NCBI RefSeq assembly: GCF_014836405.1
Contig: NZ_JACSQU010000002.1
Location: 549,333-613,332 of the forward strand
Direction: 5' to 3'
Length of the DNA stretch: 64,000 bases
Source: Brevundimonas guildfordensis
GTDB lineage: Bacteria; Pseudomonadota; Alphaproteobacteria; Caulobacterales; Caulobacteraceae
Below the pieces are notes generated by a model. The model had not been told where the DNA came from and did not search any database. It saw only the letters and a list, made by a program, of their open reading frames with translations. Within the stretch, counting starts at the first letter, position 1; each line of letters begins with the position of its first letter. A program made the position numbers and the translations under genes. This document shows, in pieces, positions 11,180 through 20,686 of the stretch.

Positions 11180-12006
11180 TGCGCGGCGGTCGGCGACAGT
11201 CTTCGGGCAAGGGCGGCGCGCGCGGCGCTCCCCCTAGCCGCGCGGCCGCGATCGGCCGGCTGGACATGTCGCCTCGCGTCGTGGCGGCGACCCTGGTGGT
11301 GGGCGTCGGCATCGTCGCGGCCGTGCTGGCCACCGGCGCGCGCGCCGAGCGCATCTCGACGGCCGCCACCGAGCGCTTTGACGCCGTCACGACCGGCATG
11401 GGTCTGAAGGTGCGCCAGGTTCACGTCACCGGGGCCTCGCCCGAGGCCGCCGCCGCCGTGCGCGCTGCCGTCGGCGTCCATGCCGATCAGCCTATCGTCA
11501 GCCTGGACCTGGCCGCCGTGCGCGACCGGGTGCAGACCGTCGGCTGGGTCAAGGAGGCGCGCGTGGTGCGCCTGTTGCCCGACACCCTGATCGTGGACGT
11601 CAAGGAACACGACCGTCTCGCCGTCTGGCAGGTCGGCGGCAAGGCTCACGTCATCGATGCGCAGGGCCTAGTCATCGAGGGCGCCGATGCGGGCCGTTAT
11701 CCGCGCCTGCCCCTGGTGGTGGGCAAGGGCGCCGACCAGGCCGCCTCCGACGTCCTGCCCCTGCTGGCCCAGCGCCCGCGCCTGATGGCCAAGGTCGACG
11801 CCCTGGTCCGTGTGGACGAGCGTCGCTGGGACCTGCGCCTCAAGGACGGCTCCCTGATCCAGTTGCCCGCCGTGGATCAGGAATCCGCCCTCATCCGCCT
11901 CGACGCCCTGGACCAGCGCGAACGCCTGCTGGACCTGGGTTTCGCCCGCATCGACCTTCGCACGCCCGAAGAAGTGGCCGTCCGCCCTTCCGAAGGCGCT
12001 GTTTGA
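11167..12006 (+). CDS. ftsQ: Cell division protein FtsQ
   Basis: 279 residues from the ATG at 11167, inside the end of ddl; an in-frame ATG at 11146 would add seven residues but lies deeper in ddl. FtsQ is a bitopic inner-membrane protein that scaffolds FtsB/FtsL in the divisome. A basic cytoplasmic tail (1-36) is followed by a membrane segment at about 38-56, then the periplasmic POTRA domain (KVRQVHVTGASPEA through VDVKEHDRLAVWQ) and the beta domain. The long Arg/Gly-rich tail is common in alphaproteobacteria. It is in the usual order ddl-ftsQ-ftsA. Confidence 0.93.
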   Translation: MPAVVRGGRRQSSGKGGARGAPPSRAAAIGRLDMSPRVVAATLVVGVGIVAAVLATGARAERISTAATERFDAVTTGMGLKVRQVHVTGASPEAAAAVRAAVGVHADQPIVSLDLAAVRDRVQTVGWVKEARVVRLLPDTLIVDVKEHDRLAVWQVGGKAHVIDAQGLVIEGADAGRYPRLPLVVGKGADQAASDVLPLLAQRPRLMAKVDALVRVDERRWDLRLKDGSLIQLPAVDQESALIRLDALDQRERLLDLGFARIDLRTPEEVAVRPSEGAV

Positions 12007-12032
12007 CCCTCTGACCTCTTAGGACACGACCC

Positions 12033-13358
12033 ATGGTTGGACGCAGCCGAGACATGAAGCCGGAACAGGGCAGGGGCGCGCCGCGCGCGCCGGTCGTGGC
12101 CGCGCTCGATCTCGGCCAGTCCAAGGTCGCCTGCTTCATCATGAAGCCGGACGGCGTGCGCCACGCCGACCGCACCATTCGCGTCGCCGGCGCCGGCCAC
12201 GTTCAGTCGCGGGGCGTCAAGGGCGGGGCCATCGTCAACATGGACGAGACGGCCCAGGCCATCGGCCACGCCGTCGAGCGCGCCGAGCGCGCGGCGGGCG
12301 CCCCCGTATCCGGCGTCGTCGTCACCACGGCCATCGGCCAGATGGCCAGCCACCGGGTGCAGGCGCGCGTCTCGCTGGGCTCCCACCCGATCAGCGACGC
12401 CGACCTGGCCCGCGCCATCGGCATGGCCCTGGCCCAGATCCGCCTGCCGAACCGGCGCCCGATCCACGTCCTGCCCATCGCCTGGTCGGTGGACGGCGCG
12501 CGCGGCGTCCACGACCCGCGCTCGATGCGCGGCGGCTCGCTGGGCCTCGACCTGCTGGTCGTCTCCATGTCCGAGGGATCGTTCAACGCCCTCAGCCACT
12601 GCCTCGAACTGGCCCATCTCGACCTTCAGGGCGTGGCCGCCGCGCCGGTCGTCTCGTCGCTCGCCGCGCTGGAAGAGGACGAGATGGAGCTGGGCGCCCT
12701 GTGCATCGACATGGGCGGCGGCTCGACTTCAGCGGCCGTCTGGGGCGGTCGCTCCCTGCTGCATATCGAAAGCCTGAATGTCGGCGGCGACCATGTGACC
12801 GCCGACATCGCGCGCGGCCTGTCGACCTCGCGCGTCGGCGCCGAGCGGCTGAAGACCCTGCACGGCTCGGCCATGGCGTCGGCTAACGAAGACCGCGAAA
12901 TGCTGGAAGCTCCGCCGCGCGGCGAAGACGCCTCGGCCGGTCCGGTCATCGTCCCGCGCGCCATGCTGAAGACCGTCATCGCGCCGCGCGTGGAAGAGAC
13001 CCTGGAGCTGCTGCGCGACCGCCTGAAACACGCCGGCATGGGCCTAGAACCCGGCGCGGGCCTCGTCCTGACCGGCGGCGCCAGTCAGTTGAACGGCGTG
13101 CGCGAACTGGCCGTGCGCGTCTTTGACCGCCCGGTGCGCCTGGGCCGCCCGCAACGCGCGCCCCACCTGGCCGACGCCGCCGCTGGCCCGGCCTTCTGCT
13201 CGGCCGCCGGCGTCCTGCTTCGCGCCGCCTACGGCCCGCGCGAGGCGGTCTCCGCCCGCAAGCTGATGTCCCGCCAGATCACCGCCGCCGACGCGCCCAA
13301 GGTGCATCGCGGCGGCATGGTCGCCCGTGCGGCGGGCTGGCTGCGCGATAACCTATAG
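12033..13358 (+). CDS. ftsA: Cell division protein FtsA
   Basis: 441 residues. FtsA is the actin-like membrane tether of FtsZ. Actin-fold phosphate loops are visible as AALDLGQSKVACFI (about 28-41) and CIDMGGGSTSAAVW (about 227-240), and GLVLTGGASQLNGV marks the third nucleotide-binding segment. The last dozen residues (VARAAGWLRDNL) form the amphipathic membrane-targeting helix. The initial Arg-rich extension of about 20 residues is somewhat long. ftsZ normally follows at once; here a TonB-dependent receptor gene of about 3.3 kb lies between. The 26-base gap from ftsQ suggests one transcript. Confidence 0.95.
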   Translation: MVGRSRDMKPEQGRGAPRAPVVAALDLGQSKVACFIMKPDGVRHADRTIRVAGAGHVQSRGVKGGAIVNMDETAQAIGHAVERAERAAGAPVSGVVVTTAIGQMASHRVQARVSLGSHPISDADLARAIGMALAQIRLPNRRPIHVLPIAWSVDGARGVHDPRSMRGGSLGLDLLVVSMSEGSFNALSHCLELAHLDLQGVAAAPVVSSLAALEEDEMELGALCIDMGGGSTSAAVWGGRSLLHIESLNVGGDHVTADIARGLSTSRVGAERLKTLHGSAMASANEDREMLEAPPRGEDASAGPVIVPRAMLKTVIAPRVEETLELLRDRLKHAGMGLEPGAGLVLTGGASQLNGVRELAVRVFDRPVRLGRPQRAPHLADAAAGPAFCSAAGVLLRAAYGPREAVSARKLMSRQITAADAPKVHRGGMVARAAGWLRDNL

Positions 13359-13555
13359 GCCCTGTCGCCCCTCTGATGGCGACCTCGACCCGCCGCGTCC
13401 CGGCATGGGCGCGCGCGCCAAGGCGCGAGCGGCGTCTTTAATGATCTTTGGTCGCTGGAAGTGCGGCGCTGTTGTGGCTGGATTGTTACACGACTGACGT
13501 TTCTCGGCCCAAATCGCGACACAAAGCTTGCTTGCTCCCCGCTAACAGCTAGACC

Positions 13556-13568
13556 CACGCTATCGAGG
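13556..13568 (+). repeat. 13-bp direct repeat, left copy (upstream of the TonB receptor)
   Basis: CACGCTATCGAGG occurs here and again at 17030-17042, upstream of ftsZ. The two copies bracket the whole receptor gene and its terminator in the same orientation. They contain GCTATC, which resembles Caulobacter housekeeping -10 elements, so they could be equivalent promoter parts rather than an insertion scar. The rest of the ftsA-receptor gap (13359-13619) shows no properly spaced CtrA box. Confidence 0.6.
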
Positions 13569-13619
13569 GTCCTGCAAATTTTCGGACGCTTTGGGTCTAA
13601 TCAGGTTGGGGCATATCCA

Positions 13620-16600
13620 ATGTATATGAATCGCAGATATCTTTTCGGGACGACGGTCCTTGCCGGGGTCGTGGCGCTGTCCGCGCCGGCGATGGCGCAA
13701 ACGACGCAGCCTGAAGAGCAGGTGTCCCAGGTCGAGGAGATCGTCGTCACGGGTTCGCGTATTCGCCGCGATCCGGTGACTGCGCCCACGCCGCTGATCC
13801 AGGTGACGCGCGAGACCTTGCTGACCACGGGCCAGAACACAGTTATCGACCACCTGGCCACCATTCCGGCGCTGATGAACTCGCAAGTGCCTTCGGACAC
13901 TACGGCAGGCGTGCTCAACGCTGGCGGCTTGTCGCTCCCCAACCTGCGTTCTTTGGGTTCCGGTCGGACTCTGACGCTGGTGGACGGTCGACGTCACGTC
14001 GGTTCTCAACAGGGGACTTTGGCGGTCGACGTCGACACCATCCCGCGGCTGTTGATCGAGAGCATCGAAATCGTCACGGGCGGGGCGTCATCGGTTTACG
14101 GCGCCGACGCCGTGTCCGGTGTGTTGAACTTTAAACTGCGCAAGGATTTCGACGGGCTCGAGATCGATACGCGCTGGGCGCAGCTGAATGATGGCGGTCA
14201 GACGTCGGAACGCGTGTCGGTCCTGGCCGGCAAGAACTTCTTCGATGATCGCCTCAATGTCTACGGCTTCGCTGAATACGAGCGCCTCGACGAGGTTCTG
14301 GCCAGTGATATTGACTGGCTGGGTGACGCGTGGGGTCTGGTTACGCGCGATACGGACACTGCTGCCCAACCTTACGACGGCATCACTGACACGAAACTGT
14401 ATCGTGATCGTCGGAGCCTCCAGTTGATGAAGTGGGGTCAGGTTACGCTGGCCAATAACTATCAACCCAGCGCATTGAACAACCCGTATGTCATTCCGAC
14501 AGGGCAGTGTACCGCAACGTCGATCACGTCGGCTTCTTGCTTTGGTGTCGCTCCAGGCCGGACCTATGTCTTCGACGGCCCGAACGCGCGCTTGGCTGAC
14601 TTTGGCAACTGGGTTCAGGTCAACGGCACCAATCGCGTGACGAACGTCGGCGGTGACGGAGAAAATCCGAACACCACCTTCAATGTCGACTCGACACTGC
14701 CTCAGTCAGAGAACGCTCGTTTCCAGGTTGGCCTGAACTTCAAGATCACGCCGAACATCAATCTGTACGCGGAAGCGAAGTACGTTGATGAGACGACCAA
14801 CCTCGCTACGGGATATTCGTTCGGCGATATCTATATTTCGGACGCGCTGAACCCGAACAACTCGATGCAGATTCTGGCTACGTCGGCTTACACGACGCGG
14901 ACGGACAACGCGTTCCTGCCGGCCAATTTGGCAGCGGCCATCCGTAATAACCGGACGCCCGTTTATGGTTCGGCGACCAGCTCAGCTCCTGGCGAAGTTG
15001 TCGGCGATACTGAGGCGCCTTTCGCTCGTTACAGCGCTTGGCTGCTTGATCGACCGCAGACGAACGAGAAGCAACTCCAGCGGTACGTCGTTGGCCTGAA
15101 TGGGCACGCTGGCGATTTCGGATTCGTCAAGAATATCGATTGGGATCTGGGCTACACTTTTGGCCGCCTCGATAACCTCAACATCGAGCGTGGTTTGGAT
15201 ATTGAGCGTTTCTCGTACGCTATGGACGCCGTCCGTGACGCGTCGGGCAATATTGTCTGTCGTGTGCAGATGCTGACGGCGGGTGTGGATCCCGTCACCG
15301 GGCTGCCGCGGACGGTGACAAACCGCAACCCCAATGTTGGCGGTACGCTGACCGCACAGTCTAGCGTTGTGCAGCAGTGTAAGCCTCTGAACGTCTTCGG
15401 TGCCGGAAACCAAAGCGCTGAGGCTCTGGAATACGTTCGCGCGCAGCTTCAGATCGAGCAGGTCAACGAGCAACATGACGCTCTGGGGTCTGTGTCTGGT
15501 CAGCTGTGGGACTTCTGGGGCGCGGGTCGCATTGGCGTTGCTTTGGGCGCGGAATATCGTAAGGAGTACACTGAAGGGTTGGGGCGCAGCCGTTCGCTGG
15601 GAACCACTTATGCTCAGTTGAACACTGGCGGTGACTTCCTTCCTGCTGAGTATGAAACGAAAGAGGTCTTCGCTGAGATCTCGATCCCGCTGATGCGAGA
15701 TTCGTTCCTGGGTGAGTATGCTGAACTGAGCGGCAGCTATCGTTACAGCGACTTCTCGACCTTCGGCAGCAGCGACGTGTACGGCGTGAACTTCGTTTAC
15801 CGCCCGATCCGCGACATCGCCTTCAAGACGAGCTTCAACACCTCTGTGAGAGCTCCGACGCTTGGCGAAACGAATGCGCCGTTCACGCAAACCTTCCTGC
15901 TGTTCACCGATCCTTGCGCCACGTTGAACATTCAGAACATGGCCGACCGCGAAAAGGCGGCGAACCGCGTCGTCAACTGTGCGGCATTGGCTTCGCAGCA
16001 AGGTCTGACCTTTAACTTCACCGATCCGACGGCCTCCAACGCCTATCGTCCTGACTACGGCTCGAGCGTCCCGGGTCGGGCCGGCGGGAACCCGTTCCTG
16101 CAGCCGGAAGAGTCGGAATCCTTCACCTTCTCGACGGTGCTGCAGCCGCGCTTTATCCCGAACTTCTCGGTGGTGCTCGACTACTACGAAATCACCATCG
16201 ACAAGGTCATTGCCGCCGTTACTGCACAAGTCGCGGCTGAGAACTGCGTCAACGGCCCGTCTCTGAATGCCAGCGCCTGCGCCACCCTGTTCCGCACGGG
16301 CACCGACGATCCGGCGACCCCCCGGGACGACCGCTTCCTGCTGGTCGATTTCATTCAGAGCTCGATCAACTATGCCAAGCGTAACGTCCGTGGCATGGAC
16401 TTCACGACGAACTACTCGTTCGACACGGAAGAAATGCTGGGCCGTAACTGGGGCCGCTTCACGCACAGCCTGAACGGTTCGTGGCTGATCGAGCAGAAGA
16501 ACTTCAACAACATTGAAGACCCGGCCGACTTCACCGAGGTGTCGAGCAACCTGTATTATCCCCGCGTTCGCTTCTCCTCGACCCTGGCGTGGCGCACCCC

Positions 16601-16898
16601 GATCGAGGGCCTGCGCCTCAGCTGGATCGCCGACTGGCAAACCGCGCAGGACATCGTGCGGGAACGCGATTTTGTCCAGAACGCTGATCAGCGCGAGATC
16701 CGGTACATGGATACCGGGAACTTCGTCCGTCACGATTTCTCGGTACGCTATGAAGTGCGTGACGATGTGTCGGTCACGGCAACGGTCCAGAACGCCTTCG
16801 ACGCCGAGCAGGCGCGTTGGCTGGGCGGCACGCTGTACTCGAACTTCGACCCCTACGGTCGTCGCTTCTCGATCAACGTGAACTACCGTCCCTGGTAA
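13620..16898 (+). CDS. TonB-dependent outer-membrane receptor inserted between ftsA and ftsZ
   Basis: 1092 residues. A signal peptide (about 1-26, ending APAMA) precedes a TonB-box-like EEIVVTGSRI at about 39-48, a plug domain (LRSLGSGRTLTLVDGRR, VTGGASSVYGADAVSGVLNF) and a 22-strand-type barrel ending in NVNYRPW, an aromatic C-terminus recognised by BAM. These receptors import siderophores, vitamins, sugars or peptides using TonB energy; the ligand is not deducible. The start is ATG 13620; 13626 is an alternative. Codon use in the first two thirds is visibly less GC-rich at third positions than in ftsA or ftsZ. It has its own terminator. No TonB/ExbB or regulator gene accompanies it. Confidence 0.93.
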   Translation: MYMNRRYLFGTTVLAGVVALSAPAMAQTTQPEEQVSQVEEIVVTGSRIRRDPVTAPTPLIQVTRETLLTTGQNTVIDHLATIPALMNSQVPSDTTAGVLNAGGLSLPNLRSLGSGRTLTLVDGRRHVGSQQGTLAVDVDTIPRLLIESIEIVTGGASSVYGADAVSGVLNFKLRKDFDGLEIDTRWAQLNDGGQTSERVSVLAGKNFFDDRLNVYGFAEYERLDEVLASDIDWLGDAWGLVTRDTDTAAQPYDGITDTKLYRDRRSLQLMKWGQVTLANNYQPSALNNPYVIPTGQCTATSITSASCFGVAPGRTYVFDGPNARLADFGNWVQVNGTNRVTNVGGDGENPNTTFNVDSTLPQSENARFQVGLNFKITPNINLYAEAKYVDETTNLATGYSFGDIYISDALNPNNSMQILATSAYTTRTDNAFLPANLAAAIRNNRTPVYGSATSSAPGEVVGDTEAPFARYSAWLLDRPQTNEKQLQRYVVGLNGHAGDFGFVKNIDWDLGYTFGRLDNLNIERGLDIERFSYAMDAVRDASGNIVCRVQMLTAGVDPVTGLPRTVTNRNPNVGGTLTAQSSVVQQCKPLNVFGAGNQSAEALEYVRAQLQIEQVNEQHDALGSVSGQLWDFWGAGRIGVALGAEYRKEYTEGLGRSRSLGTTYAQLNTGGDFLPAEYETKEVFAEISIPLMRDSFLGEYAELSGSYRYSDFSTFGSSDVYGVNFVYRPIRDIAFKTSFNTSVRAPTLGETNAPFTQTFLLFTDPCATLNIQNMADREKAANRVVNCAALASQQGLTFNFTDPTASNAYRPDYGSSVPGRAGGNPFLQPEESESFTFSTVLQPRFIPNFSVVLDYYEITIDKVIAAVTAQVAAENCVNGPSLNASACATLFRTGTDDPATPRDDRFLLVDFIQSSINYAKRNVRGMDFTTNYSFDTEEMLGRNWGRFTHSLNGSWLIEQKNFNNIEDPADFTEVSSNLYYPRVRFSSTLAWRTPIEGLRLSWIADWQTAQDIVRERDFVQNADQREIRYMDTGNFVRHDFSVRYEVRDDVSVTATVQNAFDAEQARWLGGTLYSNFDPYGRRFSINVNYRPW

Positions 16899-16923
16899 GA
16901 CTAGGCTGAGCAACCAAGACGAG

Positions 16924-16950
16924 GGGCGGCTTTTCGGAGCCGCCCTTTTT
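16924..16950 (+). terminator. Rho-independent terminator after the TonB receptor
   Basis: GGGCGGCT at 16924-16931 pairs with AGCCGCCC at 16938-16945 around a six-base loop and is followed by TTTTT. It closes the receptor transcript 26 bases past its stop and separates it from the ftsZ promoter. Confidence 0.9.
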
Positions 16951-16972
16951 CTTGGCCTGCATGTCGGTGAGC

Positions 16973-17100
16973 GATTCGTAGAATTATTTGCGGCCAAGCT
17001 AGGTCGCAGGGCTCCCTGTCGCGACGACTCACGCTATCGAGGTAACTCTTCGTTAACGCAGACAGGGTTTTCCTTAACGCGCTCATAACCAATGCGATTC
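16973..17100 (+). promoter_or_regulatory. ftsZ control region: two CtrA-like boxes and three GANTC sites
   Basis: GTAA-N7-TTAA at 17042-17056 and TTAA-N7-ATAA at 17074-17088 each match the CtrA consensus TTAA-N7-TTAA at seven of eight positions. GANTC sites are at 16973-16977, 17026-17030 and 17096-17100. In Caulobacter, ftsZ is repressed by CtrA and its transcription depends on CcrM methylation (established knowledge), so this arrangement fits cell-cycle control. The 13-bp repeat at 17030-17042 overlaps the first CtrA box. Confidence 0.75.
17030..17042 (+). repeat. 13-bp direct repeat, right copy (upstream of ftsZ)
   Basis: This is identical to bases 13556-13568, with a different base on each side of the shared 13. 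See the left copy for the two readings: insertion footprint or shared promoter element. Confidence 0.6.
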
Positions 17101-17155
17101 GGCGGGGATCTCGCGTTGGGGACGAAGGGCAGGGTCCTTAGGTCGGAATTACATA

Positions 17156-18760
17156 ATGTCTCTCTCGCTGGTCAGGCCGGAAGCCACGGAATTGAAGCCC
17201 CGGATCGTCGTGTTCGGCGTAGGCGGAGCAGGCGGCAACGCCGTCAACAACATGATCGACTCTGGCCTTGAGGGGGTGGAGTTCGTCGTCGCTAACACAG
17301 ACGCCCAACACTTGAGCTTCGCCAAGACCGACCGCCGCATCCAGCTTGGCGAGACGATCACGCAAGGCCTGGGCGCGGGCGCCCACCCCGAAGTCGGCAT
17401 GAACGCCGCCGAGGAAAGCGCCGACGAGATCCATGCGCACCTGGAAGGCGCGCACATGATCTTCATCACCTGCGGCATGGGCGGAGGCACCGGCACCGGC
17501 GCCGCGCCGGTCATCGCCAAATGCGCGCGCGATCGCGGCATCCTGACCGTAGGCGTGGTGACCAAGCCCTTCACCTTCGAGGGCCGTCACCGGATGCGCC
17601 TGGCCGACGCGGGCGTCGCCGAGCTGCAGCGTTACGTCGACACCCTGATCGTCATTCCGAACCAGAACCTGTTCCGCGTCGCCAACGAGCGCACCACCTT
17701 CTCCGACGCCTTCGGCATGGCCGACCAGGTGCTGCACTCGGGCGTGCGTTCGATCACCGACCTGATGATCCTGCCGGGCCTGATCAACCTCGACTTCGCC
17801 GACGTCCGCGCCGTGATGAGCGAGATGGGCAAGGCCATGATGGGCACGGGCGAGGCGACGGGCGACGACCGCGCCCTGCTGGCGGCCCAGAACGCCATCG
17901 CCAACCCGCTGCTGGACGAGACCAGCCTGAAGGGCGCCAAGGCCGTGCTGGTGAACATCACCGGCGGCATGGACATGACCCTGCTGGAAGTCGACGAGGC
18001 CGCCAACGCCATCGCCGGCGAAGTGGACGGCGACGCCAACATCATCTTCGGCGCCGCCTTCGATCCGGCCCTGGACGGCAAGATCCGCGTCTCGGTCGTG
18101 GCGACCGGCATGGACGAGGCCGTCATCCAGCAGATCGAGCCGCAAGGCCAGACGTTCAGCCGCACCGGCGCTCCGTCGGCTGCTGCGCCGCGTCAGCCGG
18201 AAGTCCGCATCGATCCGGTGCGCGAGGCCGCGCCGCAGCCGGCCCCGGCTCCGATCTATGATGCGCCGGCCGCGCGCGCGCCCGAGCCGAAGTTCGAAGC
18301 CAAGCCGGAACCGGTGATCCACGACGCGCCCCGCAACCTGGAGCCGATCGTCGATCCGTGGGTCGAGGAGTACGAACAAGGCGGCGGCCGCGGTCAGACC
18401 GCAGCGTCTTCGGAGCAGGGCGACCTCTACTTCGACCGCGCCCCGCAGCGTCAGCAACCTGCGGCGCAGCAACCGGCCCAGCACTCGACCCAGCGTCCGG
18501 CCGCCCGCCACGAAGAGCCTGCCGAAGAGCCCTTCTATGACGAGCGCGATCACCGCCGCAGCGGCTGGAGCCTGTTCGGTCGCAAGCGTCAGCAGCCGCA
18601 GCAACAGCCCTCCTACGCGCCGCCGCCGTCGTCGAACCGCACGACCCAGCAACTGCGTCAGACCCAGTCGGTCCAGCCCCAGCATCAGGACCCGCAGGTG
18701 GGCCAAAGCGAAGACGACGACCTGGAGATCCCCTCCTTTCTCCGCCGCCTCGCAAACTGA
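17156..18760 (+). CDS. ftsZ: Cell division GTPase FtsZ
   Basis: 534 residues. This tubulin homologue polymerises into the Z-ring. The tubulin signature [10 protein letters not shown] is at about 109-118, and [15 protein letters not shown] at about 19-33 begins the nucleotide pocket. [11 protein letters not shown] and [16 protein letters not shown] mark the T7 and C-terminal regions. A long Pro/Gln/Ala-rich linker (about 320-515) leads to the conserved C-terminal peptide [12 protein letters not shown], which binds FtsA and regulators. The long linker is typical of Caulobacterales. The start is ATG 17156. It has its own CtrA/GANTC promoter region and a terminator 30 bases past the stop, so it is probably transcribed alone. 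Confidence 0.98.
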   Translation: MSLSLVRPEATELKPRIVVFGVGGAGGNAVNNMIDSGLEGVEFVVANTDAQHLSFAKTDRRIQLGETITQGLGAGAHPEVGMNAAEESADEIHAHLEGAHMIFITCGMGGGTGTGAAPVIAKCARDRGILTVGVVTKPFTFEGRHRMRLADAGVAELQRYVDTLIVIPNQNLFRVANERTTFSDAFGMADQVLHSGVRSITDLMILPGLINLDFADVRAVMSEMGKAMMGTGEATGDDRALLAAQNAIANPLLDETSLKGAKAVLVNITGGMDMTLLEVDEAANAIAGEVDGDANIIFGAAFDPALDGKIRVSVVATGMDEAVIQQIEPQGQTFSRTGAPSAAAPRQPEVRIDPVREAAPQPAPAPIYDAPAARAPEPKFEAKPEPVIHDAPRNLEPIVDPWVEEYEQGGGRGQTAASSEQGDLYFDRAPQRQQPAAQQPAQHSTQRPAARHEEPAEEPFYDERDHRRSGWSLFGRKRQQPQQQPSYAPPPSSNRTTQQLRQTQSVQPQHQDPQVGQSEDDDLEIPSFLRRLAN

Positions 18761-18789
18761 CCGCCCCAAGCGGCCCTAAGGTATAGAAG

Positions 18790-18818
18790 CGCCCCGGAGC
18801 TGGTCTCCGGGGCGTTTT
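18790..18818 (+). terminator. Rho-independent terminator after ftsZ
   Basis: CGCCCCGGAG at 18790-18799 pairs with CTCCGGGGCG at 18805-18814 around a five-base loop, then TTTT. The following 170 bases lead to lpxC and contain no recognised CtrA box. Confidence 0.9.
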
Positions 18819-18988
18819 GCTTGAGCGACCGGCCCCGCAGCGGGCGCTCCGGCCGGTCCCTCGATCGTAACCAAAGCGAAACAATCCGAAACTCGACTTT
18901 CATTTCGGGCTTGAGCCCCGAGGCGTAAACGACGGGTGAGGCGAAGACCGTCCTGATTGGGGCGGGTCGCGCAACAGAGAGTAACCGA

Positions 18989-19888
18989 GTGACGGTCCGC
19001 AACGACCAGTACGAACAGACCATCGTCGCCCCGGCCATCTGCGCCGGCGTCGGCGTGCACACCGGCCGCCGCGTGCGTCTGGTCGTGCGCCCGGCCGCGC
19101 CCGGCCAAGGCATCGTCTTCGTGCGCACCGATGTGACCGACCGCGACAACCGCATTCCCGTGTCGGGCGAAGCCGTCGTGGACGCGCGCCTGAACACCAT
19201 GATCGAGAACGCGGCGGGCGTGCGCCTGTCGACGATCGAGCACCTGATGGCCGCCCTGGCCGCGCTGGGCGTCTCCAACGCCGTGATCGAGGTGGACGGG
19301 CCCGAACTGCCGATCCTGGACGGTTCGGCCCTGCCGTTCGTTCAACTGCTGGACCGGGCCGGCTTCCGCCGTCAGGAAGCGCCCCAGACCTATATCGAGA
19401 TCCTGAAAGCCATCCGGGTGGAGGAGGGGGACAAGTCCGCCGTCCTTCTGCCGTGCGACCGCTATGAGATGCGTTTCGAGATCGACTTCCCCACGCCGGT
19501 CATCGGCCATCAGGTGGTGGATTTCGTGGTGGACGAGGCGACCTTCCGCTCGGACATCATGGCCGCCCGCACCTTCGGCTTCGCCCATGAGGTCGAGGCC
19601 CTGCGTCAGGCCGGTCTGGCCCGTGGCGGCTCGCTGGAGAACGCCGTGGTCATCGACGGCGACCAGATCCTGAACCCCGGCGGTCTGCGCATGGAGCGCG
19701 AGTTCGTGCGCCACAAGGCGCTGGACGCGATCGGCGACCTGTATGTGCTCGGCGCGCCTTTGCTAGGCCGCTACGAAGGCGTCAAGGCGGGCCACGCCCT
19801 GAACAACAAGCTGGTCCGCGCCCTGCTGGCCCAGCCGGACGCCTGGCGCGAGACGACGCGCGTTCCCGACATGGCGATGGCGGGCTGA
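18989..19888 (+). CDS. lpxC: UDP-3-O-acyl-N-acetylglucosamine deacetylase
   Basis: 299 residues from GTG 18989. LpxC is the zinc amidase committing UDP-GlcNAc to lipid A synthesis. Zinc ligands are visible as His85 in STIEHLMAAL and His242/Asp246 in RHKALDAIGD; the catalytic histidine follows in KAGHALNN (about 269). GSLENAVVID is the other family signature, and the length is close to E. coli LpxC. Its position directly after ftsZ is conserved in many proteobacteria. It ends 27 bases from the convergent pgeF gene. Confidence 0.97.
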   Translation: MTVRNDQYEQTIVAPAICAGVGVHTGRRVRLVVRPAAPGQGIVFVRTDVTDRDNRIPVSGEAVVDARLNTMIENAAGVRLSTIEHLMAALAALGVSNAVIEVDGPELPILDGSALPFVQLLDRAGFRRQEAPQTYIEILKAIRVEEGDKSAVLLPCDRYEMRFEIDFPTPVIGHQVVDFVVDEATFRSDIMAARTFGFAHEVEALRQAGLARGGSLENAVVIDGDQILNPGGLRMEREFVRHKALDAIGDLYVLGAPLLGRYEGVKAGHALNNKLVRALLAQPDAWRETTRVPDMAMAG

Positions 19889-19915
19889 GGCCTTCTTATC
19901 CCGCCAGGGTGAAGC

Positions 19916-20686
19916 TCATCCCAGCGTGATCGCTGACATCAACCGCCCGAAATCCGGTTCGGCCGCCAGGTAGGCGCGGCGGTTGGAGTAGAAGCGCCCG
20001 TCGTCCGCGCGGGTGTCGTCGCCGGTCCAGGCGGCCTCGCCGACGCCGGCCTGTTCCAGTCGCCAAAGGACGAAGCCAGGCAAATCGAACTGGCGTTTGT
20101 CGGGCGCCGCGCCGGGGGCGAAGAAGCGCTCGCTGCCCGGGTCGTGGTGGGCGAAGCGCTCCTGATAGTCGGCGCCGACCTCGTAGGAGGCTTGGGCGAT
20201 GCAGGGGCCGACCACGGCGACCATGCGCGCCGGATCGGCGCCCAGGGCCGTCATGGCCTTGACGGTCGATTGGACGATCCCGCCCAGGGCGCCCTTCCAG
20301 CCCGCATGGGCCGCGCCGACCACGCCCGCCTCGGCGTCGGCGAACAACACGGGGGCGCAATCGGCGGTCAGCACGGTCAGGACCGGACCTTTGACGCCGG
20401 CCACCACGGCGTCGCCTTCGGGCCGCTCTCCGGCCCAGCCGCTGTCGGCCACGCGGGCGACGGCGGAGTGGACCTGATAGCAGCCGCACAGGTCATCGGC
20501 GGCGCCGCCCATCCATTCGGCCACGCGGCGGCGGTTCTCGGCGACGCGAGCCGGGTCGTCCTTGGACCCCACCCCGGTGTTCAGCCCGGCGTAAATCCCC
20601 TCGGACACGCCGCCCTCGCGGGTGAAGAAGCCATGACGTACGCCGGCCTTATCGAGCAGCGGATGGGTGATAGGGACCAAACTCAT
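19916..20686 (-). CDS. pgeF: Peptidoglycan editing factor / purine nucleoside phosphorylase family (YfiH/LACC1)
   Basis: 256 residues. The family carries a Cys-His-His zinc site seen here in CYQVHSAVA, TADCAPVLFAD and AAHAGWKGALGG. Members have been described as copper-dependent polyphenol oxidases, purine nucleoside phosphorylase/adenosine deaminase enzymes, and, in E. coli, a factor preventing wrong amino acids in peptidoglycan precursors; which applies here is unknown. The N-terminus HGFFTREGGVSEGIYAGLN is diagnostic. Its ATG overlaps the stop of the upstream methyltransferase (ATGA at 20683-20686), so the two are translationally coupled, with lgt just before. Confidence 0.9.
   Translation of the reverse strand: MSLVPITHPLLDKAGVRHGFFTREGGVSEGIYAGLNTGVGSKDDPARVAENRRRVAEWMGGAADDLCGCYQVHSAVARVADSGWAGERPEGDAVVAGVKGPVLTVLTADCAPVLFADAEAGVVGAAHAGWKGALGGIVQSTVKAMTALGADPARMVAVVGPCIAQASYEVGADYQERFAHHDPGSERFFAPGAAPDKRQFDLPGFVLWRLEQAGVGEAAWTGDDTRADDGRFYSNRRAYLAAEPDFGRLMSAITLG

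Noticed and set aside
14982..16997. A long open frame on the minus strand opposite the TonB receptor
   Set aside because: It mirrors a clear receptor gene, has no family motif and uses the third-position pattern expected of an antisense shadow in GC-rich DNA.
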